Positions 25,980-39,173 of a DNA stretch of 64,000 nt are shown piece after piece. The stretch is taken from contig VZSF01002978.1 of NCBI GenBank assembly GCA_013398295.1, positions 1 to 64,000 on the forward strand, in the 5' to 3' direction. The notes beneath the pieces were generated by a model. It had not been told where the DNA came from. It did not search any database and saw nothing but the letters and a program-made list of their open reading frames with translations. This stretch comes from Chionis minor (Eukaryota; Chordata; Aves; Charadriiformes; Chionididae). Every line of letters starts with the position of its first letter. Within the stretch, counting starts at the first letter, position 1. Made by a program: the position numbers and the translations under genes.

Positions 25980-28900
25980 GTCTTAGAGCATCTTTTTCCC
26001 TGATATATTCCTCCCCTGTCCCAACAATGAATTGAAATTACCAAGATCTTTGGCAAATCGATCCCGTTCTTTCAAATTACCTATGGCCTCCGCTAACCGC
26101 ATTGCGTGACATCTCACAGCAATTTATTCATGTATTTATTCTCCACTAAGGCGGGTGACAGATCAGGAAATTAAATCCAGGTCTTTAAGACTTGGTTGGG
26201 TGGATTGACCCTCTCCGATGTCTTCTCCCCAAAAGCGATTGCTGGTGCTGAGCCTGGCCCCTGGGGCAGTAGGGCTGCTACCACCAGGCGTGTGCCCTGG
26301 AAGCAGCTTTCTGCCTTTCCTCCACGCTTCTCCCCAAATAGCCAGATCTCCAAGGTGCCTCTGTCCTCTTCCCCCCGTGAAAACGGTCATCGTGGTTTGG
26401 GCTGGACGGGCCACGGAGGCGGCCCAACAGATGCTCTCTCCCCCCTCTCTCTCCGAGGAAATGCATCTCCCTTCAAATCCTGGACATAAATATTATTCTG
26501 TGCCGTACAAAAAGCTGTGGGGTTTTTTTTGATGCTATCAGTTTTCAGGGGAAGATAAATAAAAGGGTAACTTGGAAAGCCCGTTTCTGTGTGTGGCTAA
26601 TTGGATAGCCATGCCAAAATAGGTGCCGGTTAAAGCTGCTTTGTCCGTAATCCTGGGCAGAGAAGAAACGTAGTGGAAAACTGACTGCTCTAACAAGGGT
26701 CCTCTTTCATCGTGGAGTCGGTTTGCAGGGACTAAATTGGGTAAGGAATCTCTTAACCATGCCTTTTAACCAATCTCTTATCAGACGTGACATGCTCCTT
26801 TCAGTACGGTTTGCTGAAGCCGTTCCATTAATTAATTCTGTTGTAGCAGGTTTGCCTCTGACACCTGTGACTTACTGAAATTTAAGTAAGCTTCAGTAGC
26901 GATTGGAGCTAACCTGGCTGACTTTGAACCGGAGCAGACAATGGATGCTCCTATAATCCATCGGAGGGGCCAGGGAAGGGCAGAAACAAATAGCTGAGGA
27001 GCAAAAATAAAAGCCTAGGAGCATTAGCGGTTCAAAATGACCCAGCTGGCTCCGCAGGAGCACATTTATCTATGCTGAAAGCTATTTCACGAAGGTGTTT
27101 TAACATCAGGTTCTAGTAGACCACTCAAAAGAGCTTGTAGCATATTTATGGTTTTTTTTTTGTGAAGCATAAAAAAGCCCTAGACTAGGCGGTTTGCAAT
27201 TTGAAATCTCACAGCTATCAAAAACTGCTCTTTTCCCTCTTTGCTGCTCAGTTTGGCTCAATGAAACAGAAATATGTGTTCTATTAAAAAGAACAGAAAT
27301 TCTGCTTTTTCTTGTTGAATTTTAGGCTTTGTTTTTGATCAGATTTAAACTTGTATTTTCTCCCTAGAGTCAATATTAATGTCAAACTTCATTGCGGAAA
27401 CATTGGACAAATATTTTTCTAGCAACAGGAGTTTCAAAACTCCTCCGATGAAACTTTCAAACCCTGAAAACCACTTTAGTGTTAGTAAAACAGGAGAGAT
27501 CATTTAAGAAGACTTTGGCTGCAAGAGCAAATTATGTCATGCTTAATAGTGAGTACATTTCTGAGTGGATTCACACTGGTTATCAAATTATGGACATTTT
27601 CAGACTCAAGACTTGGGGAGACTGTGAGTTAAAAGAAGCTGTGAGCTGAATCTGTCATAAATTTATCTACTTAGAGCAATAGAGGTTCTTATTTGATGTT
27701 TCACTTTTATCAAAATAACTACTGATTTTTGTGATCAGCTTATGAATGTCTGGGAACCAAACCTGTTTCCCTTCTTTCCCTTAAGTGTATAAATTATTTA
27801 ATTTAGAAACACACTACACTAATGTGTAAAATCCACAATGTAAAGTAGTGGGGAAAGACCATATGATATTTTCACTTCGTAACTTGTGTGAGGTTTTAAG
27901 CATCCTTTGGAATATATAAAAGAGACTAATCACAGCGCTGTTACAAATAACAGAAGGGAAAGCACTGTCATACATCTTTGTTGATTTTTAAATATTGTGT
28001 TAGATCGCAAACGATGAGGGAGTTTTCATGTCAGATGTACTAAATGATCTGCAGCTGAAGAGCCTGGGAGAGCTAGTCAGGGCAAGGGAGTGGTAAGCCA
28101 GATTTCTGTTAACTTATTTTGAAATGAATGGTCTGAGTTAAACACTTTATCAGCTTGCAATAATTTTAAATATAGCCACTTAAGGTTTCTCATTGTGGTT
28201 CTTTACATAAGTTCTGATCTGCCCTTCCCTGTTTCTCTGTCACCATCGTTACTGACTAATCCTCCCAATATCATGTGTGGACCAACAACCCTCAGAGCTC
28301 CCTGGCTAAAGCAGAGACAAACTCCTGGTTTTGCTGAGTTTTAAGACAATGCTGCAAAAAGTAGATCGTGCTTCCTCTTTCTGGTCATGATTTTTTGTAA
28401 ATAGTTACTATAATTATTTTTAATTATCACCTGACTTTAAAGCCATCAGCGTAAACCACACTCTAAGTGAATGCAAGTAGGGATTTGTGTGTCCCTGCTT
28501 CTGCTGGTCACATCCTTTCTGCAGCGAGCGGGGGGGATTGTGGTGACTGGCAAAGGGTAACACACGTGTGTCATTCATTCCAATTTTATGTAGTATTTCT
28601 TAGGCATGTGGTAAAAAGAGTTTAGTTACACGTCTGTGAAAGTCATTTGGGCCAGATCCGCAGATGGTACTGTGGTGTTTTGGGTCCCTGCGTGCAGGCG
28701 ATGGTTCTAGCGCGTACCCAGAACGTGTTTTCTACATCAGCTCCCGACTGATCTCTTCATCCCTATCAAGTCTCCAGTGTTTGTGGGGTGGGTGATGCTC
28801 ACAACTGTTTGGTCTCTGTCTCTCTTTGTATTGTTCTTTACTTGCCCAAGCAAAGAGTTTTTCCCCAAACAAAAAAATAATCCTCGAATGACAAGATCCG

Positions 28901-29556
28901 TACTGTCCAGTCCTGGTTTCTTCCTCCAGCAGTGCCTGGGCATGGGGAAGAGGAAAATTTTCTCTGCTTATCTATCAGAATGTACAGGGTTTGAACAGTT
29001 TTCAATCTGAGCATGTTTTTGCAGTCAAGGGAGAGGAAACCTCTTCGTTTGTCACCCAGAAGAAATGACACCAGCTCCTTCGAGCTAGCTGAGGGGGAAA
29101 CCTTGCTCTTCCACCCTGGGTCTGCTTAGACCTCACGTGGTGCTCTTGACAAAGTGTCCCCGCTGTGGATGCCGTCCCGGGGCTGTCTGTCCCATCGTTG
29201 GCTTGGCCAGCCCAAAGAAGGGAACTCAGGCCTGCAGTAGAGGCTGGATTTTAAATAGCCTTATACCTTTCATTTTCCTAAAAATGTGCAAGCAGGAAAA
29301 GCGTGCAATAAACTTAATATTAGAAGACTGTTTCATATTGTACTTTCAGAGCAGCTGCACGCACATGCACAGAAGGAAGGCATGTGAAAAGTGATAAAAG
29401 TTGCGAATAATGACCTCGTGAGGAGTGCAGTGCTTTAAAAAATAAGTTGAATTAGAAGGGAACGTAGACCTGCCTTTCAGTATTTCTGCACTTCAATATC
29501 TGAAGTGGTGGTTGTCCTGCACGGGAGCCCAAATATATGTGTATGCCTAAAGGAGG

Positions 29557-29670
29557 TAAATGTGGTGCTGAGGGACATGGTTTAGGGTGGGTTTGGCAGT
29601 GTTAGATCAGTGGTTGGACTCGATGATCTTAAAGTTCCCTTCCAACCTGGACGATTCAATGATTCTGTGC
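29557..29670 (+). mobile_element. CR1 LINE 3' end fragment
   Basis: The fragment contains the diagnostic CR1 terminal sequence: GTGGTGCTGAGGGACATGG, then GTTGGACTCGATGATCTTAA, then CCCTTCCAACCTGG, ending in a decayed tail (GATTCAATGATTCTGTG). Only about 115 bp of the 3' untranslated end is present, a strong 5' truncation typical of CR1 insertion. Orientation is the same as MEGF6. Confidence 0.9.
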
Positions 29671-31019
29671 ATCGTTGCAGACCTGTAGGAGAGCGGGTGA
29701 TGCGCTAATCGTGGGAGTACTCACTGCAGAAATTGCTAGACAGGTTCCTTGGAGAAAAAGAACCTTAAAATGAAGAGGGATTTGCCACTGCATGAAGTGC
29801 CTGTCCAGTGGTTAAAACAGGGACAAACATTTCTGGGTCCCTTTGGAGGCTCATGACCCTTCAGGTGTTTGTTATATGCAGGTTTAAGGATATTCCTGGT
29901 TTGCAGTATAAGCCCAAGTGCCTTTGTCCCTGTTCGGAGACGCAGGAGCTGTGGCTGCAGCCCGCTCTTGGCCTGCAAGCGGTGCTGGGGCGTTAAGTGG
30001 AGAACTTAAAAACTGGGAGCTGAAAGCTCTGTCTTGCTTGATATGGCCAGAAAAGTGGTGAAAGATAAAAATGGAGAGGATACTGCAAAAGCTTCGTCTT
30101 GCTGCCATCAGAACTGGGGTTTTTTTCTTCTTTTGGGGTTTCGTTTTGCGTGTTGCTTACATTTCTTAATGGTTTAAAAAGCTAAGCTGTTTGTTAGTAG
30201 GGAATTGATCTGGCAAAATCTTGCGTTTCTTTTTCCTTTATAAAAAAATGATTACACTCATTATCTGTGTTTAATGCTGCTGCCACTTTATTTTTAAGGA
30301 ACTGATTGATCATAGCTGTTCCTAAATGTTTTAGTAATGATAAGAGAAAAGCCACTGATGTGATGATCCTGAATTCCAAACAAGCAATCCCACAGCTCTG
30401 TTTAAACAGATTTTGGGCAGGGAATTCACTCTGCTGCCATTGTGGCCCGTGAAATCAACTGGGGACAAACTTCACTGAAGATTAGCAGAGCCCCTGCTCG
30501 GGGGTATAGAGAACTTCAAAATCTGTCGCTTCGTCAGTAGGATCTACCCTTGGAAAGGGCACGGAGCTGGCAGCGGGTTGTGCATGTGTACACCACATCC
30601 TCTTTTCCCATGTTCAGGGCTTGAGATGTGTGTCCTTTTGGGATGGAGGAAAAGTCAGTGTGCAGTCCGAATGCACGGACCTTAGAAGCACGAAGAGATA
30701 AAAAAGGTGTGTGTCACGGTGGCTTAAAATACTTTACGTCTTGGAAACACGTAGGGTTGACTTTTGGCTTGTATGACTGACCATAAGGTTGTTCTGCCAG
30801 GTAGTTCCTGAGGAAAAGTGGGTAAATGGGGACACAATCCCCGCGGCTCAGCGGATTTCTCTCCCTGTGTGTTGTGGCACTGCGGTTGCTTTCATAATGG
30901 TCTGAATTGCGATAAGCAAGCCGTAAGTGCCTTGAAATTCGGGTTATTCAGATAAGCATCCTAAATTGTAACTGTAGAAAGTTGAGCACGTAGCTCTCTT
31001 AGTTTGATCTGCAGTGGAA

Positions 31020-31290
31020 ATTTAATTATAGTGTATTGTTAAGTAGATACCATCTTCCATAATCCCATAACATTCTACAATTACAATATAATGACTGTAT
31101 ATGTCTATAATATATTTTTATCTTTTAATAAATTCATAATTTTTGAATAATTTCATATTTCTAGTTATTCCCTTGTAGAAAAAGAAATGGCTGCTTCTGT
31201 ACCTATAATGGCATAAACTGTTGTTTTCCTGGTATATATGTTCCTTACTAGTATACAAATTTAAATATAAATATATTTAACTATAAAAGT
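31020..31290. repeat. A+T-rich low-complexity patch
   Basis: About 270 bp dominated by TATA, ATTTA and TTTAAAT strings, far more A+T-rich than the surrounding intron. No gene or known element was recognised in it. Confidence 0.5.
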
Positions 31291-32949
31291 CCAAATAGGT
31301 TAGGCTTTTAAAACTTTCAAGTGCTGTTCAAGCATTTAGATCAGTGTCTATTTTGCAGACTGCTTCCCAGACAAAATAATTGAGACATTTTTCTTCTGTA
31401 ACTGGGGGGCAAAGTTGTCTCCTGGCCTTGAGATGTAGGAGACATTGAAATGTGACTGTGCGTTCCGTTTTCCTTGATGATGTCTGTGGTACGTGAAGGA
31501 ATCTTTCAACATATAATCCTTAAAATATTGATCTTGCAGAGAAGGCCTTGAGACTAGACGGGATCGTCTGTCATCAGACTTGCTGCTCACGTGGTGTCCC
31601 GGGACCATGGTGGTGGAGTTGCGTCGCAGGCTGGTTGATCTCACCTCTGGTTTTCCCCCTGTTTGCTGCAGGGAGTCTCAGCGTGGGGTTAGGCAGAGCT
31701 CCTATATACAAGTATTTTATTGCCTTTCAGCAATATAATTGCCTTATGGCCTTTCAGGATGTGCCAGCACGAGGGAAATGCTGTTGAAAGAAGCGCCGCG
31801 GTGGGTGCTGGAGCCACTGGGTGCAGAGCTCCCCCGGAAACCAAGTCGCTTCTTTAAATGTTCAAATAAAGACTAACAAATAGAGCTGACTTCAAACGCT
31901 CGCTTCTATTTTAATATCGCTGGGCTATTTTTTCTCCTTCGCAAGTGCTGATATCCTAACTTAAAACTGTATTTGGTGTATTAGAGGTATTTTGCGGCTG
32001 ATTGTACCTATAAAGTTAATATATTGATGCTCCCAGTATTTGAGTTTATTGAGGTATAAATACTAGAACGTGCTGTACTATACAGTTTAGCTGCTTCCTT
32101 GTTATATTTTTCTGAGCCTTTCTGCTTACTTTATTTCTGCGATACTCAAGACAAATAGTTTCCTGGTTTTGATTTCATCCTGGCATTTTTCAGCAGGCTA
32201 TTTCTTAACAGTGTAGAATTAGACAAGATGAATGACATTTTCTGTTTACTATTTACGTTTAAAAAAGCAAAACTTCTGTTTAAAATAAGAGTATTCCAGA
32301 TGTCTCCGGGCAATAGGAAATGTATGTAGTATACAGTCTAATAAAACAGCAAATACAGCAGAAAGATTAAAAAGTGGCACATGTTAGCAAATGGTCTGAA
32401 TTTAAACACTAGTCAACACCAGGACTTCATTCTAGGTGAGTGAAATTCACATGTGAAGTATTAAGCTTTAGCTTTATGAATACATTTCCTTAGGACCAGG
32501 ATGTTGCGTGTTTCCAAATAATTTTTTAAAACTTCCTTTTTCATTTAATTCTGATTAGATTTTCTTAAATGGAATAAACATAAAAGCATTAAAAAAACCC
32601 AAAACCTAAACCATGAGAGCTAAATGCAAAGCAGATATACCAACAGCAAAAAATATGAAAGCCAGACCCCTTGTTCCTCAAGTGCAATATGGGAGGGGGG
32701 GGGACCCAACTCTTTATGTTGCTGTGTTCTGCTCCGCTGCTGCCTCTCTCTGCAGCTATTGCAGACTTGCCTCTTGTTGCAGCCACTCTTTTATTTCTTT
32801 AAATCCCAGTCTCCTTGTCCAGCCCCGCTTGGGTGTGCTTGCCCTGGGTAAATCCCTTGGATGATTTGAGAAAATGATCTAAAGAGCAATTAAGTCAACA
32901 GGAGTAGTGTTTCAGCATTTCAAGGGAGCTCTTTATAGCAGCCTGTTGC

Positions 32950-33155
32950 AGGAGGGAGGTTTGGCTTCAGCAGGAGGTCTGTGGTGGTCAGGGTGATTGG
33001 TACCAGCATCGCCCCTGGGTGAGATGGAGGGAGATGGAGTTGCCATCCCTGGGGGCTGTTAAGGAAAGGACAGACGAATTCTAGGCAAACATCTACCGGG
33101 TGAAATTTTGTCAGGGAATGGACTAACTGACCCTTACTTCCAATGACTTCTGTGT
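32950..33155 (+). repeat. Degenerate CR1-like remnant
   Basis: The segment has GATGGAGTTGCCATCCCTGG followed by GGCTGTTAAGGAAAGGACAG and later GGACTAACTGACCCTTAC. These match, in order, the avian CR1 3' blocks that usually read ...CACCATCCCTGGAGG..TTTAA.AAAAG.. and GGACTAGATGACC.... The divergence is high and the tail is not clear, so this is an old copy or a different CR1 subfamily. Confidence 0.5.
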
Positions 33156-34134
33156 CGATTTTGAAGGTAATGGTGTCAACATGCCAATCAAATGCTATTT
33201 ACAGTAGTCCAGCGTTTCTGAAAAGGTGCAGAAACTGCTTATATGGTACTTTTGGAAATTCAGTTTTGTGGGTCTGTTTTAAACCTTCGCCAATTTACTT
33301 AATCTGATCTTGATCTTTTTTGCTCGTCATTGTCCATCGTTTTCAGATGAAATGTTACAGCAGTGTTCTCAAGCTACTTTAATGCTCATTTCCCTCTTTA
33401 TTTGACTCAATATAATTCCCTAAAATGTGAAATATGGAAAGATAACTACTTGGGTTTGGAAAAGGTATCATCGGGAAATCACATAATTTTTCTGGGAGGT
33501 CATCTGAGAAAATGCTATGGAAAGTTCAGGTGAACATAAGGAAGTCCAAGGGACGAGAGTCACAGAAAATGTGGCACAAAATCATCATTCTTTTTAAATA
33601 TCATGTCTAAGCTCTCTGTGTATTCAGTGTTTGAAAATGTAATGTTGATTGTGAGGATGGGCTCTGCTCTTGCATGGCTTTTTTCCATTTATGTCAGTTG
33701 TACGCAGTTGTAGCCTCAAGAGCACCTGCTAATAGGATTTAAAGGCCTGATGCAAAAGGAAATCTTCATACAGCAAATTTTCACAGAAGACAAATGTTTG
33801 ACCAGTGGTACCTACAAGCTCAGATGTGTTATCTTACCCTAATTCTTTCCCTGTATTTTTCTCTTGGCCCCGAGGAAACACGTATTGCAGATCACTCTAA
33901 TTAACAAGGGCTTCAGAAGTAGAGACTACAGAGGTGGCGCCTGTGGGAACTTTGAAAAACGCTATAAAATTTCAATTTTCTTTGCTCTGTTTACAGCGCA
34001 GCAGCGACGTAAACAAACCCCCCGTCTGAGTGTAATGGTTGCATTATGTACAAGGTACATACTGTCCGGGAGAACCAGGGGCTGTCGTTGCTGAGGCCGT
34101 CTTGTAATTCTCGTCGTCTGCCTTCTTTCTCTAG

Positions 34135-34257
34135 ACGTGGACGAGTGCGCGGTGGTGAATGGTGGCTGCCAGCAAGGCTGTGTCAACACGCACGGCTCCT
34201 TCTACTGCCAGTGCCGGGTGGGATACAGGCTCCACGCGGATGGGCGCACTTGTATAG
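34135..34257 (+). CDS. MEGF6: MEGF6 exon b: calcium-binding EGF module
   Basis: Encodes 41 codons, [12 protein letters not shown] to TCI, with the first G of Asp from the previous exon. The acceptor is ctttctttctctag and the donor ATAG|gtaaat. Six cysteines are in canonical EGF spacing. DVDEC and C-V-N-x4-F-x-C-x-C give calcium ligands and a predicted Asn beta-hydroxylation site. It corresponds to the calcium-binding EGF that directly precedes the AIN-C module in MEGF6. Phase 1 at both ends means skipping or duplication would keep the frame. Confidence 0.97.
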
Positions 34258-36900
34258 GTAAATGAACATTAACAAGCACTTCACATGCTTCAAGACGTGT
34301 TTTTCTCTGCTAAACCTGTCTTTGCCTAAGTGCAAAGGTTTGTAGGTTTCCCCGGTATGAGTTTTGACTAATTCACAAAGGATAGCGTCATCCCTTCCAG
34401 TTCAACCGCTTGCAAGAATTCAGGTATTTCCAAATTTGTTCCCTTTTTTGTGTGTGTGAACAAAGCAGTGATGGTGTCCCGTGTTCCTGTGATGCAATCT
34501 TGTGAAAATTTGTTTTGCGGCAGGCATCAAAGAAATATGGGGTCTTCATTCCCAATGAAAATGTTTTTCCAATTCTGAACATTTTTTTCTTTGCGTCTCG
34601 TCCCCCTGCATTTTCCAGCTGTGCCCTGAACTTTCCTGCCTCCGTTACTCTTCTTCTTCCTTAGTCTTTCTGCCTGTTTTTGCTGAAGAGCTGCAAAGAG
34701 GGAATAGTGAGATCTCCGGCCCACGGGTGCCTGGCAGAATGCTGCGCTTCCGACCGAGCAGTCCCAAAGCACAGCTTGTGTCTTCAGCGATGAAGACAAA
34801 ATAAAACCTTGTGGTTGCCACCCTGAACTTGGGTCTAACCTTACAGTAGGTGAGCAGCTCCGTCAGACAGCCCAGGCTTGGGAACCTGTAGGCTTTCCTG
34901 GGTGGTGGCATGAGCAGAGGCAGGAGGATGTCATGAACTGGGTCAAGAGCTGAGGAGATGAAGTAAAATCTCTGCGACTGTGCTACAGTGGGCAGAGCAG
35001 AAAATCCACTCGGAAGGACCCAGAGAGGAGACCAGATTTGTAAATTATGAAGAGAATATGGTACTATGGAGTGGTGGCTGGAGAGGGAGCTCTAAAAGGC
35101 TAATGCAACATCTAAGTATGCTCTCAGAGGTCTTCTCTGGTTTTCAGAGAGTGCACGAAGAGAAGCAGCCCTACCCCTTCATCTCTTCTCTTCATCTTTT
35201 GCTGTATGTTGAATATTTTAGGTAAAACAGTAAGGGAGGTTTGCCTGCTTGGGTCTGTTTTACATTTTAGTTATTGGGCACAGGGAGAACTATGCATGGG
35301 GTGGGCTGAAAACTCTCCTCCCGGACATTACTACATGAACATTTAGTTTGTGCTAATCCTTTCAGCTCATGCAGGAGGTGCCCGTGCACGTGTAGCTGAG
35401 AGTTTTGAGCACTTTTCCCGAGATTCGGCTCGTGCTATGGGCTGGTAATTAGGGTGCTGTAGATTTGTGAAAGCTCCTTGTTCCCACAGTGGTCCTATGC
35501 TGTTTGATCCGTTCCTTTATCTACATCATTCTTTAAAAGGTTGCACGGCTCCTGTACATCAGGAACACATCTTCATCCCCTGCAGTCCTGTTTGTAACAC
35601 CTCCGTTACAACTGATACCGAATTTCCCTTGCTCAGCAGCAAAACCTGTGCTGTGCTCCTCCGTGGCACAACCGAGCCAGCGACAACACGTGAAAGCCGG
35701 TGACAAAAGAAGTCGCAAACCAAACTGCTTGCCTTTCTTTGGATAAGTTTTAAAGCTCCCATGTTGAAGATCTTCAGTTCCTGAGTGCTTGCTTGTGGAT
35801 GTGTTCCCCTGACTGCCGACATTGAATATGGAGCTTGGGCTGGCTGCGGGTCCCACCGTGGCGACCGCTCTGCTCGTCTGAACGATGCTCGCAGCTGGAC
35901 TGACTGACGTCTGCTGTTGGTCAGAGGATTGCCATTCCAAGAAACATTAGAAAACAGTAGGAAATGATCCCAAAGGCTATACCCTGTCTTTCAGATTTGG
36001 GTGAAAAGCCACCGATTTAGAGTGTGGAGTTACCCTATGTAAGCTGGTGTAAATGAGAGCACCGTGGAGCTGGGCAGTTCAGCCTGTGACACCATGCCCA
36101 TTTCTGTGCTTGTGGAGAGGATTTGCAGCTCTGCCATGAACAATAAACACTGTGGTTCTCCGCTTCGACTCTGAGCCCTGAAACAAAACATGCAGAGTTA
36201 ATTCTGCATGTTGCTAAAAATGTCCTTGTGTTGCATTTAAATCAGTACAAAAGTCAAGTTGTTGAATTCTGCAAAAAGGGTTAAAATGTTCTGTAATCTG
36301 GAAAGAAGAAAAGGACGTCATTTGTTTAATTTTTTAAGCCTGATTTTAGGTAATACGAGAATAATAGTCAAGTGTGGTTGGACCACATCTGCAGAATGAG
36401 TTCACTCACAGTTTGGTCATTGTCTCGGTTTGTGCACAAAGTCCCTTGGTTGTGCTTACCATCAGCCAAATATGTCATCAGTCATTTCTGGTATTATCAC
36501 AGCAATAAATTTCCTGATGCAACTAGAACACAAGACGTACCAGCGCTCAAGCTGCAGGAATAATGTTTTTTTTATTTAAAGGAATTGCCCTTACAGGTTT
36601 GCTGGGTTTACCACATACAGAGACTTTCAGTGCTAACTGCAATTAAAAATATGGTGAAGTCTCAATCTTTTCTTCATTATCATAGTTGGAGAAGGAATGG
36701 GTAAGGAAGCACCAGTGTGAGAGAAAAAATTAATGTAGAAGCAGAATAGTTCATGTTTAACTAGAAACACTAGTGGTTTTCTGTAAATTAAAAGAAAAGA
36801 AATTCATTTCCCTCTGATGAGATCTGACCAGGGAAGACCCAGAAGTGAAAGATGTGATGTTTGAGTTATGTTACAGTCTCTGAATAGTTTCCTTTTTAAC

Positions 36901-36916
36901 GGGGGGGGGGGGGGGG
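36901..36916 (+). repeat. G16 homopolymer run
   Basis: Sixteen consecutive Gs followed by AGAGAG. Long G runs are rare and unstable and can form quadruplexes. The length may be affected by sequencing error. Confidence 0.75.
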
Positions 36917-39118
36917 AGAGAACTTGATACAAAAAAGGATTAAAGTGGCTTTAAGGGGAAAAGAGCAAGCCAACTGAATGAGAAAAATAAAAAGGAGACA
37001 TTGCGGTGATGAAATGGATTTTCCTGTGTAACATGCAAAAACCTTCCGTGGACATAGAATAGTAAAATTCTCTCATGGCCCAAATAATCAAGAAGCTCAG
37101 TTTGGAGTTGTCCTAGCTATGAACATTATCCAAAAGTGAGTTTTCATTTTGCAAATGCCAGGTATTCGCAAAAAGTTATTAAAAATACTTAATATGATGT
37201 TCAGTTGTGTTTGCAGTATCTCAGAAATTATCAAGGAGAAACAGAAATAAATCCTACGATGAGAGGCAGGAGTAAGTTTCAGAGAGAACTGCTATCATGA
37301 TAATGGATATACGCAATACTGAGCAGAGGATATTGAGTTCTGTTTCAGCTGTTTAGACAAGACACCAAAATAAATGGATATAATAAGTTCTTGGGCATCG
37401 GAGCACAAGACAGTTACTAATTGATGAGGACAGAGAGAAGCATTTCATATAAACCAGTAATCCAGAAGTGCCTCGTGTGGGGATTTGGACACTAACTGCT
37501 TGCACTGGCCGTTGGGGGTGGAGAGTTTGTCTCCTCTGCTGCACCAGTTTGTACGTGCAGTTTTGAGCGCTCATCTGATCAAGAAGGAAACCCAATAATG
37601 CACATCTCTTTTGACGGAGTGCAGCCAAGCAGAACATCTAGAGTTTCAAACAGGGCTTGCATTAGCAATAATAATTCTTCCGTGGATATTTAGAGGATGT
37701 AATGATCTCTCCCCCATACTAAGGATAAAATGAGCTGTTTATGGAAGGTGATTATCTCAGCTGCAGAAATAAGAAACAAGCATCCCTTTAGACAGGCTTT
37801 TCGGATGAACCCAGCCCACATTTCTGTTATGTTCATTCTCTCCGCGTTGTCTTTTTCTTTTTGGCAACCTTACATTTCTGGGAGCAAAAGTGCCAAAATC
37901 ACTTGAGGGGAAGCAGATTTTGCAGCCTAGATGGCTTGGAAGTCTCCCATACATAAGGAAGTGGATCTATCTTCTTATAAGATATTCAGCCTACATCTGA
38001 AGAGTCAAAAACCTGGGATAAGCTACTTTCTGGTGTGATTGTGTGGAAGATTACTGAACTTCTGTCACAAGCACTTTCCGGTGAGTCCGGTCCTCCTACC
38101 ACCTCATCACAGCATGTTTGGGATCCTGACCAAGCGCTGGTGGTCCATCCCTCCACCACTAGTAGAAGCCTCAAAATACACGGGCTGAAGAAATCTATTT
38201 CTTGTTTGTCGTTCTTCCTACTCTCATTAGAAACTTCTGCTGGTGCTCTAAAGCAAACAACCTATAAAATAGGTTCACTTGTTCAATGAAACTAAAATAC
38301 TTCCTTCTTGAATCCTTTGATGATCTCTGATACTTTGTGCCATGCCAGAATCCCATCTTTTTCAGTGCTCCTTTTCTTTCTTAGCTCTTTGATCCCACAA
38401 ATTTTGCTTAATATTCTCATCATTTTTAGATATATGTGCCAGACTGAACATTCACTACAAATTGGGTAATTAGAATAACCAAAGGTAATGTTGTCCAATT
38501 TTCTGGGTTTGTTTTTTAATGCCTTGATTATGTTAATGTGATGTATTTGACTTCATTAAAGTTTAACTGACTGATAGCTGGAAAGCAAAAATTCAGACAG
38601 AGAACATGTTTATTGTAGTATTGGGCTGTGGTTTTGGATTCACGTACGTTCATTGACTTCACTGGGATTTATTCTTGTTTGAACGCCTAGAAGTGAAAGC
38701 AGAGTGCAGTCTTTAGAGCCCCATTCATCTCTGGTGCCAGCTGTTATCTTTGATGTCTGCCTTATGTAGAAAAGCTGTTGAGATGCAGGTTTTTGTGGAG
38801 ACATTTGCACGCTAAGGCTCTTAATAGAGGAAGTAACAAAGAAAATATCTCTACAAATCTATACTCTGTGTTTTTCCACATAAGTAAAAGCACAGTATGT
38901 ATGAAGATACATTTCTTGTCATTGATAAGGCTGGAGTTAAGGTGATGCAAAGCATAGGTTTGAAGAGACGGCATGTTCTAGGTGTAGCAACCATCAGTAG
39001 ATCCTTGTCTTCCCAGCATGATGCCTTCCACCTCCATCCCGCTTCTTGCGATGCCGCCTCCCTTGCTCAGTATCGCCAGGAGTTATCCCTGACTGTGCCT
39101 GTCAGCACTCGGCTGAGT

Positions 39119-39173
39119 TTTGGTGGAAACCAAAACCAGGTGAAACCAACACCAGGGCTGGTTTTCCACCAAA
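39119..39173. repeat. Inverted repeat / potential hairpin
   Basis: TTTGGTGGAAACC (39119-39131) and GGTTTTCCACCAAA (39160-39173) are complementary except for one bulged base, separated by 28 nt. Outside the stem, three further pairs (39113-39115 with 39177-39179) could extend it past a short mismatch. No known microRNA was recognised. Confidence 0.5.

Larger units (their letters stand above)
14475..34134. other. MEGF6: Large MEGF6 intron (19.7 kb)
   Basis: This is the longest intron in the window. I see no exon with splice sites and no confident RNA gene. It contains several homopolymer tracts (T at 21268-21283, a T tract holding one undetermined base at 25109, A at 25964-25979), a short GT run near 17885-17898, a perfect 8-bp stem hairpin at 27427-27444, a CR1 3' end at 29.6 kb, a very A+T-rich patch at 31.0-31.3 kb and an old CR1-like remnant at 33.0-33.15 kb. 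The remainder looks like unique sequence. Confidence 0.8.

Noticed and set aside
31830..31850. Partial match to the reverse complement of miR-551 (GGAAACCAAG then TCGC)
   Set aside because: miR-551a is hosted by MEGF6 in human, so I looked for it. Only ten contiguous bases match, the middle of the mature sequence is absent, the match would be on the wrong strand and no partner arm is nearby.
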